Shown here piece after piece: positions 18,748-27,635 of a stretch of 64,000 nucleotides of DNA (within the stretch, counting starts at the first letter, position 1; each line of letters begins with the position of its first letter). The position numbers were made by a program, and so were the translations under genes. Location of the stretch: contig NZ_JAHPZX010000001.1 in NCBI RefSeq assembly GCF_021325795.1, forward strand, positions 868,001 to 932,000, given 5' to 3'. The notes beneath the pieces were generated by a model. It saw only the letters and a program-made list of their open reading frames with translations, did no database searches and had not been told where the DNA came from. The stretch comes from Bordetella sp. LUAb4. Its GTDB lineage: Bacteria; Pseudomonadota; Gammaproteobacteria; Burkholderiales; Burkholderiaceae_B.

Positions 18748-18780
18748 ACGGCCCCGTGTGAGGAAGCACGGGGCCGTTTT
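18748..18780. terminator. Rho-independent terminator, DUF4148 copy 1 (possibly bidirectional)
   Basis: Stem CGGCCCCGTG pairing with CACGGGGCCG, with A-rich flank on the left and TTTT on the right. It sits after the metallopeptidase gene (plus) and after DUF4148 copy 1 (minus). Confidence 0.75.
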
Positions 18781-19370
18781 GCTGCGTCGAGAGGACATCC
18801 AGAACTGCGCCCCGCCTCTCGCCGGGAAACCCGCCAGGCCAGCACGCCTGGCGAGCCGGACTTCAATTCATGCCGCGCGTTTGAGCGCGGCTGGGTACTT
18901 CTGGCGGATCAGCCTTGGAACGGCACGTTGTTCGTGTCACCGAAGGCAGTGGCGCCGGGCGTCTTCGCCACGTCGGCAGCGACTTGCGCACGCGACACGC
19001 TGGAATCGGCTTGGGCGGCGAACGGCACGTTGTTCACGTCACCGAAGGCAACCAGGCCTTCGTTCTTGGCTTGTTGCAGTTCGGCTTGAATCTGGGCACG
19101 GCTGGCCGAGCTGTCGGCTTGCGCGTAGTTGCCTTGGAAAGGCACGTTGTCGATGTCGCCGCGGGGGGTACCGGCTTGGGCGGCACCAATCAGGGCAAAC
19201 GAAACGATCAGCGAGGTGGCGATGGTCTTCATGGCAGTTCTCCTAGTCCTAGTCAGTGGGAGCAGACCTTGTCGGGTGATTCCGGGGTGGTCTGTTGCTG
19301 TTCCCGATGACTGAATTCTGCGCTTCCAAGACCTAGGTATAAACCCGATATTCGCCAAATGACCTTTCCA
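18751..19370 (-). repeat. 620-bp direct repeat, copy 1 (whole DUF4148 unit)
   Basis: First of three direct copies (others at 25833-26452 and 29915-30534) covering terminator, coding region and about 138 bp upstream of the ATG. All three are the same length with no net indels. Copy 1 is the most diverged. Sequence identity stops abruptly after GACCTTTCCA on the upstream side. Confidence 0.92.
18909..19232 (-). CDS. DUF4148 small exported protein, copy 1
   Basis: 107 residues: signal peptide MKTIATSLIVSFALIGAAQA, then an about 87-residue mature part containing three NVPF motifs separated by ADSSxSRAQ segments, an internally repetitive DUF4148 layout. Function unknown; the family is abundant in Burkholderiales and presumed periplasmic. 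ATG 19232 has AGGAG 8 bases upstream; a longer in-frame ORF lacks a signal at its start. This copy reads FGDVNNVPF at the second repeat where the other two read FGDSDNVAF. Confidence 0.9.
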   Translation of the reverse strand: MKTIATSLIVSFALIGAAQAGTPRGDIDNVPFQGNYAQADSSASRAQIQAELQQAKNEGLVAFGDVNNVPFAAQADSSVSRAQVAADVAKTPGATAFGDTNNVPFQG

Positions 19371-19445
19371 TAATGTGCAGCAATGCCCCTATTGCACCCA
19401 TAAATGCTTGCTATGGGGCTCCGATTCTTCCCGCCTCATGCTCGA

Positions 19446-20777
19446 TCACGCAGCATTGAGATAGCTTGCCACGGCGGGTCTGGCCAGGCCGTAGTGCTCG
19501 CGCAATGTCCGTCCCGTGTACTCCGTTCGGAACAGACCCCGCTCACGCAGGATCGGCAGCACCTTCTCCACGAACACGTCAAGGCCCGAAGGAAATACGG
19601 GGGGCATGATGTTGAAGCCGTCCGCCGCGCCATTCTCGAAATAGTGCTGCAAGGCATCGGCAACCTGTACCGGCGTTCCCACCAAGGTCCAATGACCACG
19701 GCCGCCGCCCAGTTGCCGGATCAACTCCCGCAGCGTCAAACGTTCACGTCGCGCGAGTTCGACGATCAACGTGCGTCGGCTCTTGGCACCATTGATCTCA
19801 GCCTCGCTGGGCAAGTCGTCCGGTAGCGTGGCGTCCAACGACAATCGATCCGGATCGATCTGCAACGTCTTGGCGATCTGGCCCAAGGCATATTGCGGAT
19901 TGATGAGACCGTTGAGCGTACGTTCCAACTCATGCGCTTCAGCTTCGGTATCCGCGATGATCGGTACGATGCCAGGCAATATCTTCACGCTGTCCGGATC
20001 GCGCCCAAAACCCCGTGCTCGGCCTTTCAGATCCGCGTAGAAATCCTGCGCGTCCCGCAGACTGGTCTGCGCCGTGAAAACGGCCTCCGCCCAGCGGGCC
20101 GCGAAATCCTTGCCGTCTTCGCTGGAGCCCGCCTGCACCAGCACCGGCCGCCCCTGCGGACTGCGTGAGACATTCAAGGGTCCCTCCACGCGGAAGTACT
20201 TCCCAACATGTGCGATCGGACGGACCTTGCCGGGCAGCGCATGAATGCCCTGCTCCTTGTCGGCGACAACGGCATCATCGTCCCAGGAATCCCAAAGTTT
20301 GAGCGCGACCTGCACGAACTCCTCGGCCGTCGCATATCGCTCCGCGTGGGCCGGATGCGCTTCCAGGCCAAAGTTGCGGGCCGCATCCGGGCTGGATGTC
20401 GTGACGATATTCCAACCCGCCCGTCCACCGGAGATGTGATCCAGCGAACTGAAGCGCCGCGCCAGATTGAAGGGGTCGTTGTAGGTGGTCGAAGCAGTCG
20501 CGATCAGGCCGATCCTCGTCGTCACCGCCGCCACCGCGGCAAGAATCATGGTGGGGTCCAGCCGTGCCGTCGGGCGCCGGCCCGGGTCGCCCATGATCGC
20601 AGGGCTATCGGCCAGGAAAATCGAATCGAACTTCGCGTCCTCCGCCACGCGCGCCAGGCGCTGATAAGCGCTGATGTCGATATTCGTGTTGGGATCGGCC
20701 TCCGGCAAGCGCCAGGCTGCTTCGTGGTGACCGGTATCGAAGATGAAGAGATTGAGATGGAGCTTGCGAGTGCGCAT
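19446..20777 (-). CDS. NtaA/DszA-family FMNH2-dependent monooxygenase
   Basis: 443-residue bacterial luciferase-like monooxygenase, cytoplasmic, using reduced FMN from a separate reductase. Family marks are MRTRKLHLNLFIFDTGHHEAAWRLP at the start (a conserved opening for this group), IGLIATASTTYNDPFNLAR near residue 100 and GGRAGWNIVTT near 130. The group cleaves C-S or C-N bonds in sulfones, sulfonates or aminopolycarboxylates. The neighbours (sfnB 57 bp upstream on the same strand, a second such monooxygenase, sulfonate-type transport genes) favour a sulfur-acquisition role. No reductase gene is nearby. Confidence 0.9.
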   Translation of the reverse strand: MRTRKLHLNLFIFDTGHHEAAWRLPEADPNTNIDISAYQRLARVAEDAKFDSIFLADSPAIMGDPGRRPTARLDPTMILAAVAAVTTRIGLIATASTTYNDPFNLARRFSSLDHISGGRAGWNIVTTSSPDAARNFGLEAHPAHAERYATAEEFVQVALKLWDSWDDDAVVADKEQGIHALPGKVRPIAHVGKYFRVEGPLNVSRSPQGRPVLVQAGSSEDGKDFAARWAEAVFTAQTSLRDAQDFYADLKGRARGFGRDPDSVKILPGIVPIIADTEAEAHELERTLNGLINPQYALGQIAKTLQIDPDRLSLDATLPDDLPSEAEINGAKSRRTLIVELARRERLTLRELIRQLGGGRGHWTLVGTPVQVADALQHYFENGAADGFNIMPPVFPSGLDVFVEKVLPILRERGLFRTEYTGRTLREHYGLARPAVASYLNAA

Positions 20778-20834
20778 GGCGGTTCCAGAGAGACAAGTTT
20801 GATGATCCGTGCGCTACCCGCGCGCGGCGTAGGC

Positions 20835-22145
20835 CTATACACCCAGCGCGGCATCCTCGCTTTCGCCGCCAAGCGCCGCGGTCTTGGCCGTGGACAGGAA
20901 GTTGTACGGCGGATTGCCGTTGAGCCGGTTCTCTCCCAATTGACGATGCCGGTAGATCAGGGGATTGTGTGACGCCAGCGTACGCACGTTGCGCCAGTGG
21001 CGATCCAGATGCCGGTTACGGTCCACGGCCGAAGATCCGCCTACTTCAAATATTTCCGTCGTCGTCTTCAATGCCAACTCGAAGACCACAGCCTGCGCGC
21101 GATACGTATCCAGGCCTGCCTCGATATCACGATCATGCAGCGCCGCGCGAGCGGCTTCGGTGCGACCGGTTTCCGGCCCGACGCGCAAGGACCACTGCGC
21201 ATTCGCCACCTCATCGAGTGTGCTTGCAGCCTGCAGCACGATGGCCTGCAAGGCATAGGCGGTGGCATCGGCACGTCCCACAACGGCCTGTATCAGAGGA
21301 TCGTCCTTGGCGATGGCGGCGCTGGCCTGACGATAAGTACGCGGCCGCTGTTTGACGAAATCCGTGATCTCGTCGGTGGCACGACGGACAATTCCCGCCG
21401 TCGTGGCCAGATGCGACAACTGCACGTGTGCCCAACGGGCACCAGACCCCGCCACCGGCGGTGCCACATCCGCCGCGTCGATCGGCGTATCGCGAAACAC
21501 CGTGGTGCCACTGCCGCTGCCCTTTTGGCCGAAGCCGACCCAGTCATCGATCACTTCCACGCCTGACGCTTTCGTACTGACGACCACCGTCGCCAACTCG
21601 CCGGTTTCCGTCGTGACCGACACCGACACATAGTCCGCGTACAGAGAACCGGTCGTGTAGTACTTCTGTCCGTTCAACACGTAGCCGTCCCCAACTCGCC
21701 GGATGTTGGTGGCGAACTTGCCGTGCTCGCCGGTGCGCTCGGCATTGCCGGCGCCGATCACCGCTCCGTCGGCGATGCGGCGCAGCCATTTCACGCTGGA
21801 CGGCAGATCGCGCTGCGCCCAATGGCCTTCGGTGAACCTGAAATGCACGCGCAGCGCGTGCGACAGATTGGAGTCCGCGGCGGCCAGCGCAATCAACAAC
21901 AGATGCAACTGACGCAGGCTTGCACCGCCGCCACCGAAAACTCGCGGCACCCGCACGGCGGTGAAGCCCGACTCGCGCAACCATTGCAACGCTTCGGCCG
22001 GATGCTGGCCATTACGCTCCCGCTCCAAAGCACCTTCCGCGATGCGTTGGAAAACGGGTGCGTAGCGTGCAAGCAAGGCCTGGTCGCTCGGCGCGTCTGC
22101 GTCCGTGGTGTTATCGGTGGCTAGGGATCGGGCGGTCTGCGTCAA
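20835..22145 (-). CDS. sfnB: SfnB-like sulfur acquisition oxidoreductase (acyl-CoA dehydrogenase fold)
   Basis: 436-residue flavoprotein of the acyl-CoA dehydrogenase/DszC fold used in dimethylsulfone and organosulfur metabolism. N-terminal helical part (QWLRESGFTAVRVPRVFGG), then the beta-domain motif NAERTGEHGKFATNIRR and YVLNGQKYYTTGSLYADYVSV, and the C-terminal helical bundle (EIFEVGGSSAVDRNRHLDRHWRN). The start is TTG at 22145: a perfect AAGGAG lies 6 bases before it, and the product then opens MTQTARSL. An in-frame start at 22199 has no ribosome site. It is transcribed toward the monooxygenase at 19446 and divergent from the second one at 22369. Confidence 0.9.
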   Translation of the reverse strand: MTQTARSLATDNTTDADAPSDQALLARYAPVFQRIAEGALERERNGQHPAEALQWLRESGFTAVRVPRVFGGGGASLRQLHLLLIALAAADSNLSHALRVHFRFTEGHWAQRDLPSSVKWLRRIADGAVIGAGNAERTGEHGKFATNIRRVGDGYVLNGQKYYTTGSLYADYVSVSVTTETGELATVVVSTKASGVEVIDDWVGFGQKGSGSGTTVFRDTPIDAADVAPPVAGSGARWAHVQLSHLATTAGIVRRATDEITDFVKQRPRTYRQASAAIAKDDPLIQAVVGRADATAYALQAIVLQAASTLDEVANAQWSLRVGPETGRTEAARAALHDRDIEAGLDTYRAQAVVFELALKTTTEIFEVGGSSAVDRNRHLDRHWRNVRTLASHNPLIYRHRQLGENRLNGNPPYNFLSTAKTAALGGESEDAALGV

Positions 22146-22368
22146 CGTGAACTCCTTGGAAACAGCCGCAAAACTAACCCGTAGCCGCGCAGGCTTCAAT
22201 TGAGCACGTGAGCATGAACTTATTCTTTATCGCGCCCGTGCATGTCGATATATGCTCGCTGCGTGGTCATGCCGATGCGTGGATTAAGTCATTACGGAAC
22301 GTTGTTTGACGCCGAATCGCGACGCGATGCTAAATGGCGGACTCCCTCTCGTCCTCCACGCGATCGCC

Positions 22369-23730
22369 ATGACCGAACCCAAACGCCAGTTGCATCTGAA
22401 CGCCTTTCTGCGCAACATCGGCCAGCATGAGGCGGCATGGCGCCTGCCGGATTCCGACGTCAAGGCGATCACGGACGTAGCGCACTACATCAACCTTGCC
22501 CGCATCGCCGAACGCGGTCTGTTGGACGCCATTTTCTTCGCTGACCATCCCGTCCTGAAGGATAGGACGGAAGATCGTCCGTTCGATGCGCTCGATCCCA
22601 CCACGCTGCTGGCCGCATTGTCGACAGTGACGACGCACATTGGCCTGGTCGCCACCGCATCCACCACCTACAACGATCCCTACAACCTGGCCCGGCGTTT
22701 CGCCACGATCGATCACCTCAGCCGGGGGCGCGCCGGTTGGAATATCGTGACGACCGCCAATGCGGACGCGGCCGCGAACTTCGGTGTCGAAGTCCATCCC
22801 GATCCCAATGCACGCTACGACCGCGCGGCGGAGTTCATCGATGTGGCGACTCGCCTGTGGGACAGCTGGCAGGACGATGCCATCGTGGGTGACAAGCAGG
22901 CAGGTGTCTTCGCCGACGGCCAACGCATCCATCACGTCAATCACCAGGGCCGTCATTTCCAGGTACGTGGCCCCTTGGAAGTGCCGCGCCCGCCGCAAGG
23001 CCGCCCTGTTCTGTTCCAGGCCGGCTCGTCCGCCCCGGGCAAGGATCTGGCGGCACGCTATGCGGAGGCCATCTTCACCGCCCAGCCTGATCTCGCGGGC
23101 GCGCAGGCCTTCTATCGGGAAGTGAAAGACAAAGTACGTGGGTACGGCCGCAATCCCGATCACGTGCAGATCCTGCCTGGATTGTCGGTATTCGTCGGCG
23201 GAACGGAGGCCGAGGCGCTGGCATTACGCGAAACCTTCGAATCACTGACCATCCCGTCCTACGGGTTGGCACAGCTCAATCGCATAACGGGACTGAGCTA
23301 CGGCGAAGAGGACCTCGATCGCATCTTCGAACTGCCGTCCGGCTATGACGTGCCCGGCGATCTGAAAAGTCGTGTCGGCCTGCTGCAAGGGATCGCCCAA
23401 TCGGAGCGCATTACCGTCAGGCACTTGCTGCGGCGGCTGAGCGCGGGACGCGGCCATCGTATCCTGGCCGGCACGCCTGAGCAGATCGCCGACGATATCG
23501 AACTGTGGTTCCGTAGCGGCGCCGCGGACGGTTTCAACCTGATTCCTCCAGCCTTGCCGCTGTCGCTGGAAAGCTTCGTCGACCACGTGGTGCCGGAGCT
23601 GCAGAAACGCGGCCTGTTCCGGCGGGCATATACCGGTACGACCTTGCGCCACCATTTGGGATTGCCACGCCCCGCCTGGCAGGCACCGGAACGCAATGCG
23701 TCCGTGCGAGCCGAAGCGGCGGCCGCCTGA
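22369..23730 (+). CDS. Second NtaA/DszA-family FMNH2-dependent monooxygenase
   Basis: 453-residue luciferase-like monooxygenase, paralogous to the one at 19446 (shared QLHLNAFLRNIGQHEAAWRLP-type opening, IGLVATASTTYNDPYNLARR and GRAGWNIVTT). It is likely to oxidise a different organosulfur compound. The start at MTEPKRQL (22369) is chosen by family alignment; no clear ribosome site precedes it, and in-frame starts at 22306 and 22327 exist. Its TGA overlaps the ATG of the permease gene (TGATG), so the two are translationally coupled. Confidence 0.9.
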   Translation: MTEPKRQLHLNAFLRNIGQHEAAWRLPDSDVKAITDVAHYINLARIAERGLLDAIFFADHPVLKDRTEDRPFDALDPTTLLAALSTVTTHIGLVATASTTYNDPYNLARRFATIDHLSRGRAGWNIVTTANADAAANFGVEVHPDPNARYDRAAEFIDVATRLWDSWQDDAIVGDKQAGVFADGQRIHHVNHQGRHFQVRGPLEVPRPPQGRPVLFQAGSSAPGKDLAARYAEAIFTAQPDLAGAQAFYREVKDKVRGYGRNPDHVQILPGLSVFVGGTEAEALALRETFESLTIPSYGLAQLNRITGLSYGEEDLDRIFELPSGYDVPGDLKSRVGLLQGIAQSERITVRHLLRRLSAGRGHRILAGTPEQIADDIELWFRSGAADGFNLIPPALPLSLESFVDHVVPELQKRGLFRRAYTGTTLRHHLGLPRPAWQAPERNASVRAEAAAA

Positions 23731-24518
23731 TGTTGCGTGCCGTGCAAGCCAGGCTGCGTCCCAAGGCGCCGCTGCCTGGCCAGAAGTTGTTGGGGCCATT
23801 GCTGGTGCTGGTCGCCTGGGCGCTCGTCACGGGCGTTGGATGGGTACCGCAAGACCATCTGCCCGCGCCGTCCCAGATCCTGGGTGCATTCTCGGAGATG
23901 CTGCATACAGGCTATCTGCAGGACAACCTCATCGTCTCGCTTGCCAGGGCCGGTCTGGGACTGGCTTACGGCATCGTGGCGGGTGTGGTGCTGGCACTGG
24001 TGGCGGGGCTCTCGCGTCCTGGTGATGCCTTGTTCGACGGGCTGATCCAGGTCAAACGGGCCATTCCCAACCTGGCGCTGATCCCCTTGTTGATCATGTG
24101 GCTGGGCATAGGCGAGACGATGAAGATCGTCATCATCGCGCTGGGCGTGCTGGTTCCCATCTACATCAATACGCATGCGGCCTTGCAGGACATCGACCTG
24201 CGCTATGTCGAACTGGCCGAAACCATATCCCTCACTCGCACCGAATTCCTGCGCTACATCGTGATCCCCGGCTGCACGCCTGGCTTCTTCATCGGACTGC
24301 GGCTGGCCGCCACGCATGCGTGGACCGCGCTGGTCGTCGTCGAAACGATCAATGCAACGAGTGGGATCGGCTACATGATCACGCAGGCACGTATCTACGG
24401 ACAGATGGAGATCGTCATCGCCGGATTGATCGTGTACGGCGTGCTTGGCTTTGGTACCGATGCGTTGATACGTGCGTTGCAGAAGAAAGTTTTGGCGTGG
24501 CGGGTAACGATGAGTTGA
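23730..24518 (+). CDS. ABC transporter permease, sulfonate/nitrate (SsuC) type
   Basis: 262-residue inner-membrane permease with about six spans and the EAA-loop region (LAETISLTRTEFLRYIVIPG) that docks the ATPase. The family imports alkanesulfonates, taurine or nitrate-like anions. It overlaps the monooxygenase stop by one base and lies 90 bp before the binding-protein gene. No ATPase (SsuB) gene is present within the window, so the transporter is incomplete here and must borrow one. Confidence 0.9.
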   Translation: MLRAVQARLRPKAPLPGQKLLGPLLVLVAWALVTGVGWVPQDHLPAPSQILGAFSEMLHTGYLQDNLIVSLARAGLGLAYGIVAGVVLALVAGLSRPGDALFDGLIQVKRAIPNLALIPLLIMWLGIGETMKIVIIALGVLVPIYINTHAALQDIDLRYVELAETISLTRTEFLRYIVIPGCTPGFFIGLRLAATHAWTALVVVETINATSGIGYMITQARIYGQMEIVIAGLIVYGVLGFGTDALIRALQKKVLAWRVTMS

Positions 24519-24608
24519 CACGTCGCGAGTCCCTGGTAGCGCCCTTTCTTCAATCAAATTTCTGCGTCGCCCTTTTGTGGTGCTCCCCATACACCTGAAA
24601 ACTGCCTC

Positions 24609-25652
24609 ATGACTACTTACTACACGCTGCCCAAGCGCCGCGCCGCATTCATCCTATCTACGCTCCTCACGCTGTGCGCCACCCCAGTACTCGCGCAGCA
24701 AGCTGCCACAAGCAGCGCGCCTCTGGCCCAAGCCGTACCGCCTGGAACGAAGATCGTCATCGCCGACGATGCCAACCATGTGCAGGTCCTGCTACGTCTT
24801 TCCGGTGAAGACAAGAAACTCGCCTCTACAGTCAGCTATGCCAATTTCAGCAGCGGCCCATTGCGGCTGGAGGCGATACGCGCCGGTGCCGCTCAAGTCG
24901 GCGCTGTCGGCGATGTCCCACCGATCCTGGCGCACTTTTCGAACGCCAATGTCGTCATTGTCGGCGCGGTGGTATCCGCGGGCGACGGCTCGGTGATCGC
25001 CACTTCGGGCAAATCAGGCATCAACACGCTGGCCGATCTCAAAGGCAAGCGGATAGCGGTCAACGAAGGCACGGCACAGCAAGCCATCCTGTTGCGCAAT
25101 CTGGCTGCGGCCGGACTACAGCCTCAGGACGTTCATATCGTGAAGCTGGGCATCGCGGAGTTCGCGGATGCATTGCGTGCCGGCCAGATCGACGCGGCCG
25201 TGCTCAAGCAGCCCGACCGCGGCCGCTATCTGGCCAGCGCGGAGCGCGATGGCGCGCGGGTCATTGCCAATGCGCCCGGCGCGAATACGGGACTGGAATA
25301 CCTGTATGCGTCCCGCAGCGCGTTGAGCGACCCAGCTCAAGCAGCCGCCATCCGCGATTTCGTGGTCCATTGGTATCGGGCCACCTTGTGGCGCAACAGC
25401 AATCAGGAAGCCTGGCTGCAAGGCTACCTGATCGGAGACCAAAGACTGAAGCCGGATGACGCCCGCAAAGTACTGGACAGCCAGGGCGCCGGTTCGATCC
25501 CCGGCCTGGCTACTCTGGTCGCCGGCCAGCAGAAAACCATAGACCTGTTGCAGGCAGCCGGCGCCTTCGCCGGCAAGAAACTGGATGCGCGTGATGAGTT
25601 CGATTTGCGCTATGCCGATCTAGGTCCGGAGTCTCCCGTCGGCGCACGGTGA
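24609..25652 (+). CDS. Periplasmic sulfonate-type ABC substrate-binding protein (SsuA-like)
   Basis: 347 residues. A signal peptide (RRAAFILSTLLTLCATPVLA, cleavage near residue 29) is followed by an NMT1/SsuA-type binding fold: VSYANFSSGPLRLEAIRAGAAQVG, then NTLADLKGKRIAVNEGTAQQA near 140 and GIAEFADALRAGQIDAAVL near 180. It would deliver a sulfonate-like ligand to the upstream permease. Start ATG 24609; no strong ribosome site. Last gene of the sulfur cassette before DUF4148 copy 2. Confidence 0.88.
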   Translation: MTTYYTLPKRRAAFILSTLLTLCATPVLAQQAATSSAPLAQAVPPGTKIVIADDANHVQVLLRLSGEDKKLASTVSYANFSSGPLRLEAIRAGAAQVGAVGDVPPILAHFSNANVVIVGAVVSAGDGSVIATSGKSGINTLADLKGKRIAVNEGTAQQAILLRNLAAAGLQPQDVHIVKLGIAEFADALRAGQIDAAVLKQPDRGRYLASAERDGARVIANAPGANTGLEYLYASRSALSDPAQAAAIRDFVVHWYRATLWRNSNQEAWLQGYLIGDQRLKPDDARKVLDSQGAGSIPGLATLVAGQQKTIDLLQAAGAFAGKKLDARDEFDLRYADLGPESPVGAR

Positions 25653-25826
25653 TGGATGACGGCGCTTGGTCCGTCTCCCGTTCATTGCTTAGGCCACACG
25701 CGCGTGGCCCGCTTCAGAAAATTTCCGATGTTCATGTCGTGCAGGGCAATGGTCGTCCGACCTGCCGGCACGGCCACGGACAGTCCCAAGTACGTCCGCG
25801 AAAGCAACGCCCATGTGAACATAAAA

Positions 25827-25862
25827 GCAGCGGCCCCGTGTGAGAACACACGGGGCCGTTTC
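25827..25862. terminator. Rho-independent terminator, DUF4148 copy 2
   Basis: Stem GGCCCCGTGTG with CACACGGGGCC, AAAAG flank on the left giving a T-run on the minus strand. Ends DUF4148 copy 2 and may also stop readthrough from the sulfonate gene. Confidence 0.7.
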
Positions 25863-26452
25863 GCTGCATCGAGAGGACATCCAGAACTGCGCCCCGCCTC
25901 TCGCCGGGAAACCCGCCAGGCCAGCACGCCTGGCGAGCCGGACTTCAATTCATGCCGCGCATTTGAGCGCGGCTAGGTACTTCTGGCGGATCAGCCTTGG
26001 AACGGCACGTTGTTCGTGTCACCGAAGGCGGTGGCGCCGGGCGTCTTCGCCACGTCGGCGGCGACTTGCGCACGCGACACGCTGGAATCGGCTTGGGCGG
26101 CGAACGCAACGTTGTCGCTGTCGCCGAAGGCAAGCAGGCCTTCGTTCTTGGCTTGTTGCAGTTCGGCTTGAATCTGGGCACGGCTGGCCGAGCTGTCGGC
26201 TTGCGCGTAGTTGCCTTGGAAAGGCACGTTGTCGATGTCGCCGCGGGGCGTGCCGGCTTGGGCGGCACCAATCAGGGCAAACGAAACAATCAGCGAGGTG
26301 GCGATGGTCTTCATGGCAGTTCTCCTAGTCCTAGTCAGTGGGAGCAGACCTTGTCGGGTGATTCCGGGGAGGTCTGTTGCTGTTCCCGATGACTGAATTC
26401 TGCGCTTCCAAGACCTAGGGATAAACCCGATATTCGCCAAATGACCTTTCCA
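25833..26452 (-). repeat. 620-bp direct repeat, copy 2 (whole DUF4148 unit)
   Basis: Second direct copy, 7082 bp from copy 1 and 4082 bp from copy 3. It is closest to copy 3, with which it shares a few extra bases at both ends and the same terminator loop. Confidence 0.92.
25991..26314 (-). CDS. DUF4148 small exported protein, copy 2
   Basis: 107 residues, same length and signal peptide as copy 1. The mature part carries the repeated NVPF/ADSSxSRAQ motifs, the middle one changed to FGDSDNVAF. ATG 26314 with AGGAG upstream. Function unknown. The near-identical upstream region implies the same regulation as copies 1 and 3. Confidence 0.9.
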   Translation of the reverse strand: MKTIATSLIVSFALIGAAQAGTPRGDIDNVPFQGNYAQADSSASRAQIQAELQQAKNEGLLAFGDSDNVAFAAQADSSVSRAQVAADVAKTPGATAFGDTNNVPFQG

Positions 26453-26841
26453 AAAAGACGGCCAATAGTGCTATTGCGTCAATAAATAGCCACTATGAAC
26501 TTGCCGTTCGCTCGATCAATCCGAGATGCAAGACAAGGAAATCGAACCGGTCCACTACTTTCCGCGGCTCTCGAGAGCTGTTCGAACCAACCACGACGGC
26601 CGCCCCGGACTGGTCCTATTCTTCCATTCACGCGTGCATGGGTGCTTTTGTCGAGATACCTTATCGCCTCGCGCTGCTAACTGATTCGATATCGTCCAAC
26701 CATGTTGTGGGACGCGCAGGTTCGAATTCTCACGCTTACCGGCCGGCCTGGCCAACGACGACCAAACCGCCACCTGCCGCTGAAAAAAATCACGTCGGCG
26801 CATGCATCCGGCTGCACTATTGGGACCGTTGAGCATCCCCA
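26453..26841. other. Gene-free stretch at the left of the nitrilase island
   Basis: About 390 bp whose composition differs from the surrounding high-GC genes. Short ORFs on both strands show no recognisable product or ribosome site. It may be decayed sequence. Confidence 0.4.
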
Positions 26842-27207
26842 CTATGAATGGACTCGATAGATCTGGTTGATTCTCATGATGCGGTTCGGTAAGAGCGTCA
26901 TAGACTCGATTCCGACATCGCGAATGATGGCTGTCCGCATGCTACGCGCGGCATCGGCTGCGCCTTCGTTTTTGGCTAGAAGACAATCCTTCAGGAAGAA
27001 TGGGCGGTCTATAGCCGCGAGAAGAGTGATCCCATCACTGGTCAAAGTACTGCCCCTTCCCTTTCGCTCAGTCAAACCCGTGCCCTCTTCAAACCTGAAG
27101 TAGTAGACGAAGTCTGCAGTCAGACTAAGCAACTGGAATTTGTAGCGCCTGCTGTTTTCGAGACAAGGCGCCGGCCCTTGGGTTGCGATCAAGTATCCGA
27201 AAGACAT
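26842..27207 (-). CDS. Small hypothetical protein, PilZ-like pattern
   Basis: 121 residues opening MSFGYLIATQGPAPCLE. ATG 27207 has GGAG 6 bases upstream, which supports it as a gene. The stretch YYFRFEEGTGLTERKGRGST followed by LTSDGITLL resembles the small PilZ-like beta-barrels in which a charged glycine turn is followed by (I/L)S..G(I/V); the c-di-GMP arginine pair is not clear. No signal peptide. It stands alone in the island of altered composition, reading away from the nitrilase-like gene. The domain assignment is tentative. Confidence 0.45.
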   Translation of the reverse strand: MSFGYLIATQGPAPCLENSRRYKFQLLSLTADFVYYFRFEEGTGLTERKGRGSTLTSDGITLLAAIDRPFFLKDCLLAKNEGAADAARSMRTAIIRDVGIESMTLLPNRIMRINQIYRVHS

Positions 27208-27635
27208 CGTCGGCTCCGAAAACCGGTAGTGGTTCTCGTCGTGATGTGAGTTCCCTGGTGGGCGAGGGTGCTGTCCATCGCTACACCGTGATCTCTGACT
27301 GTGTTCACCGCTATGCGTTATAGCCTTTTCCTACCGTTTGGTTATCGGTCGGACAGGTATAGGAGAGGGAGGCTTCACGCGATCGCACGAAGATCGTCAT
27401 CGTCGGATTCGTCTGATTCTGTAGCTCATGCCAAAGCAAGCACTGTCGTGCGCGGTACCTTAACGTGACGCGATCGATCAGAGTTGCGGCATTCCATATC
27501 TTCCACGTAGATAGCACAAGGATGAAGAGATGACAGCCCGCCAATAAGGCCGCCTGAACGCCACTCGCAGACGTAGCTCGCCCGTCTGTTTCGATATACG
27601 TCCCTGTCTATATTGAATTCGACTTTCAACAGCCC
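27208..27635. other. Gene-free stretch upstream of the nitrilase-like gene
   Basis: About 430 bp. Two overlapping minus-strand ORFs (27311-27544 and 27426-27686) have no ribosome site and could at most be frameshifted remnants. A TATATT at 27609-27614 is a possible -10 for the nitrilase-like gene, giving a leader of about 15 bases. Confidence 0.4.

Noticed and set aside
18915-19310. Plus-strand ORF across DUF4148 copy 1 (also in copies 2 and 3)
   Set aside because: Its presence in all three copies only reflects repeat identity; the minus-strand frame has the signal peptide and ribosome site.
26710-26750. tRNA remnant suggested by GGTTCGAATTC
   Set aside because: The arms flanking TTCGAAT are not complementary and no acceptor or anticodon stem can be drawn.
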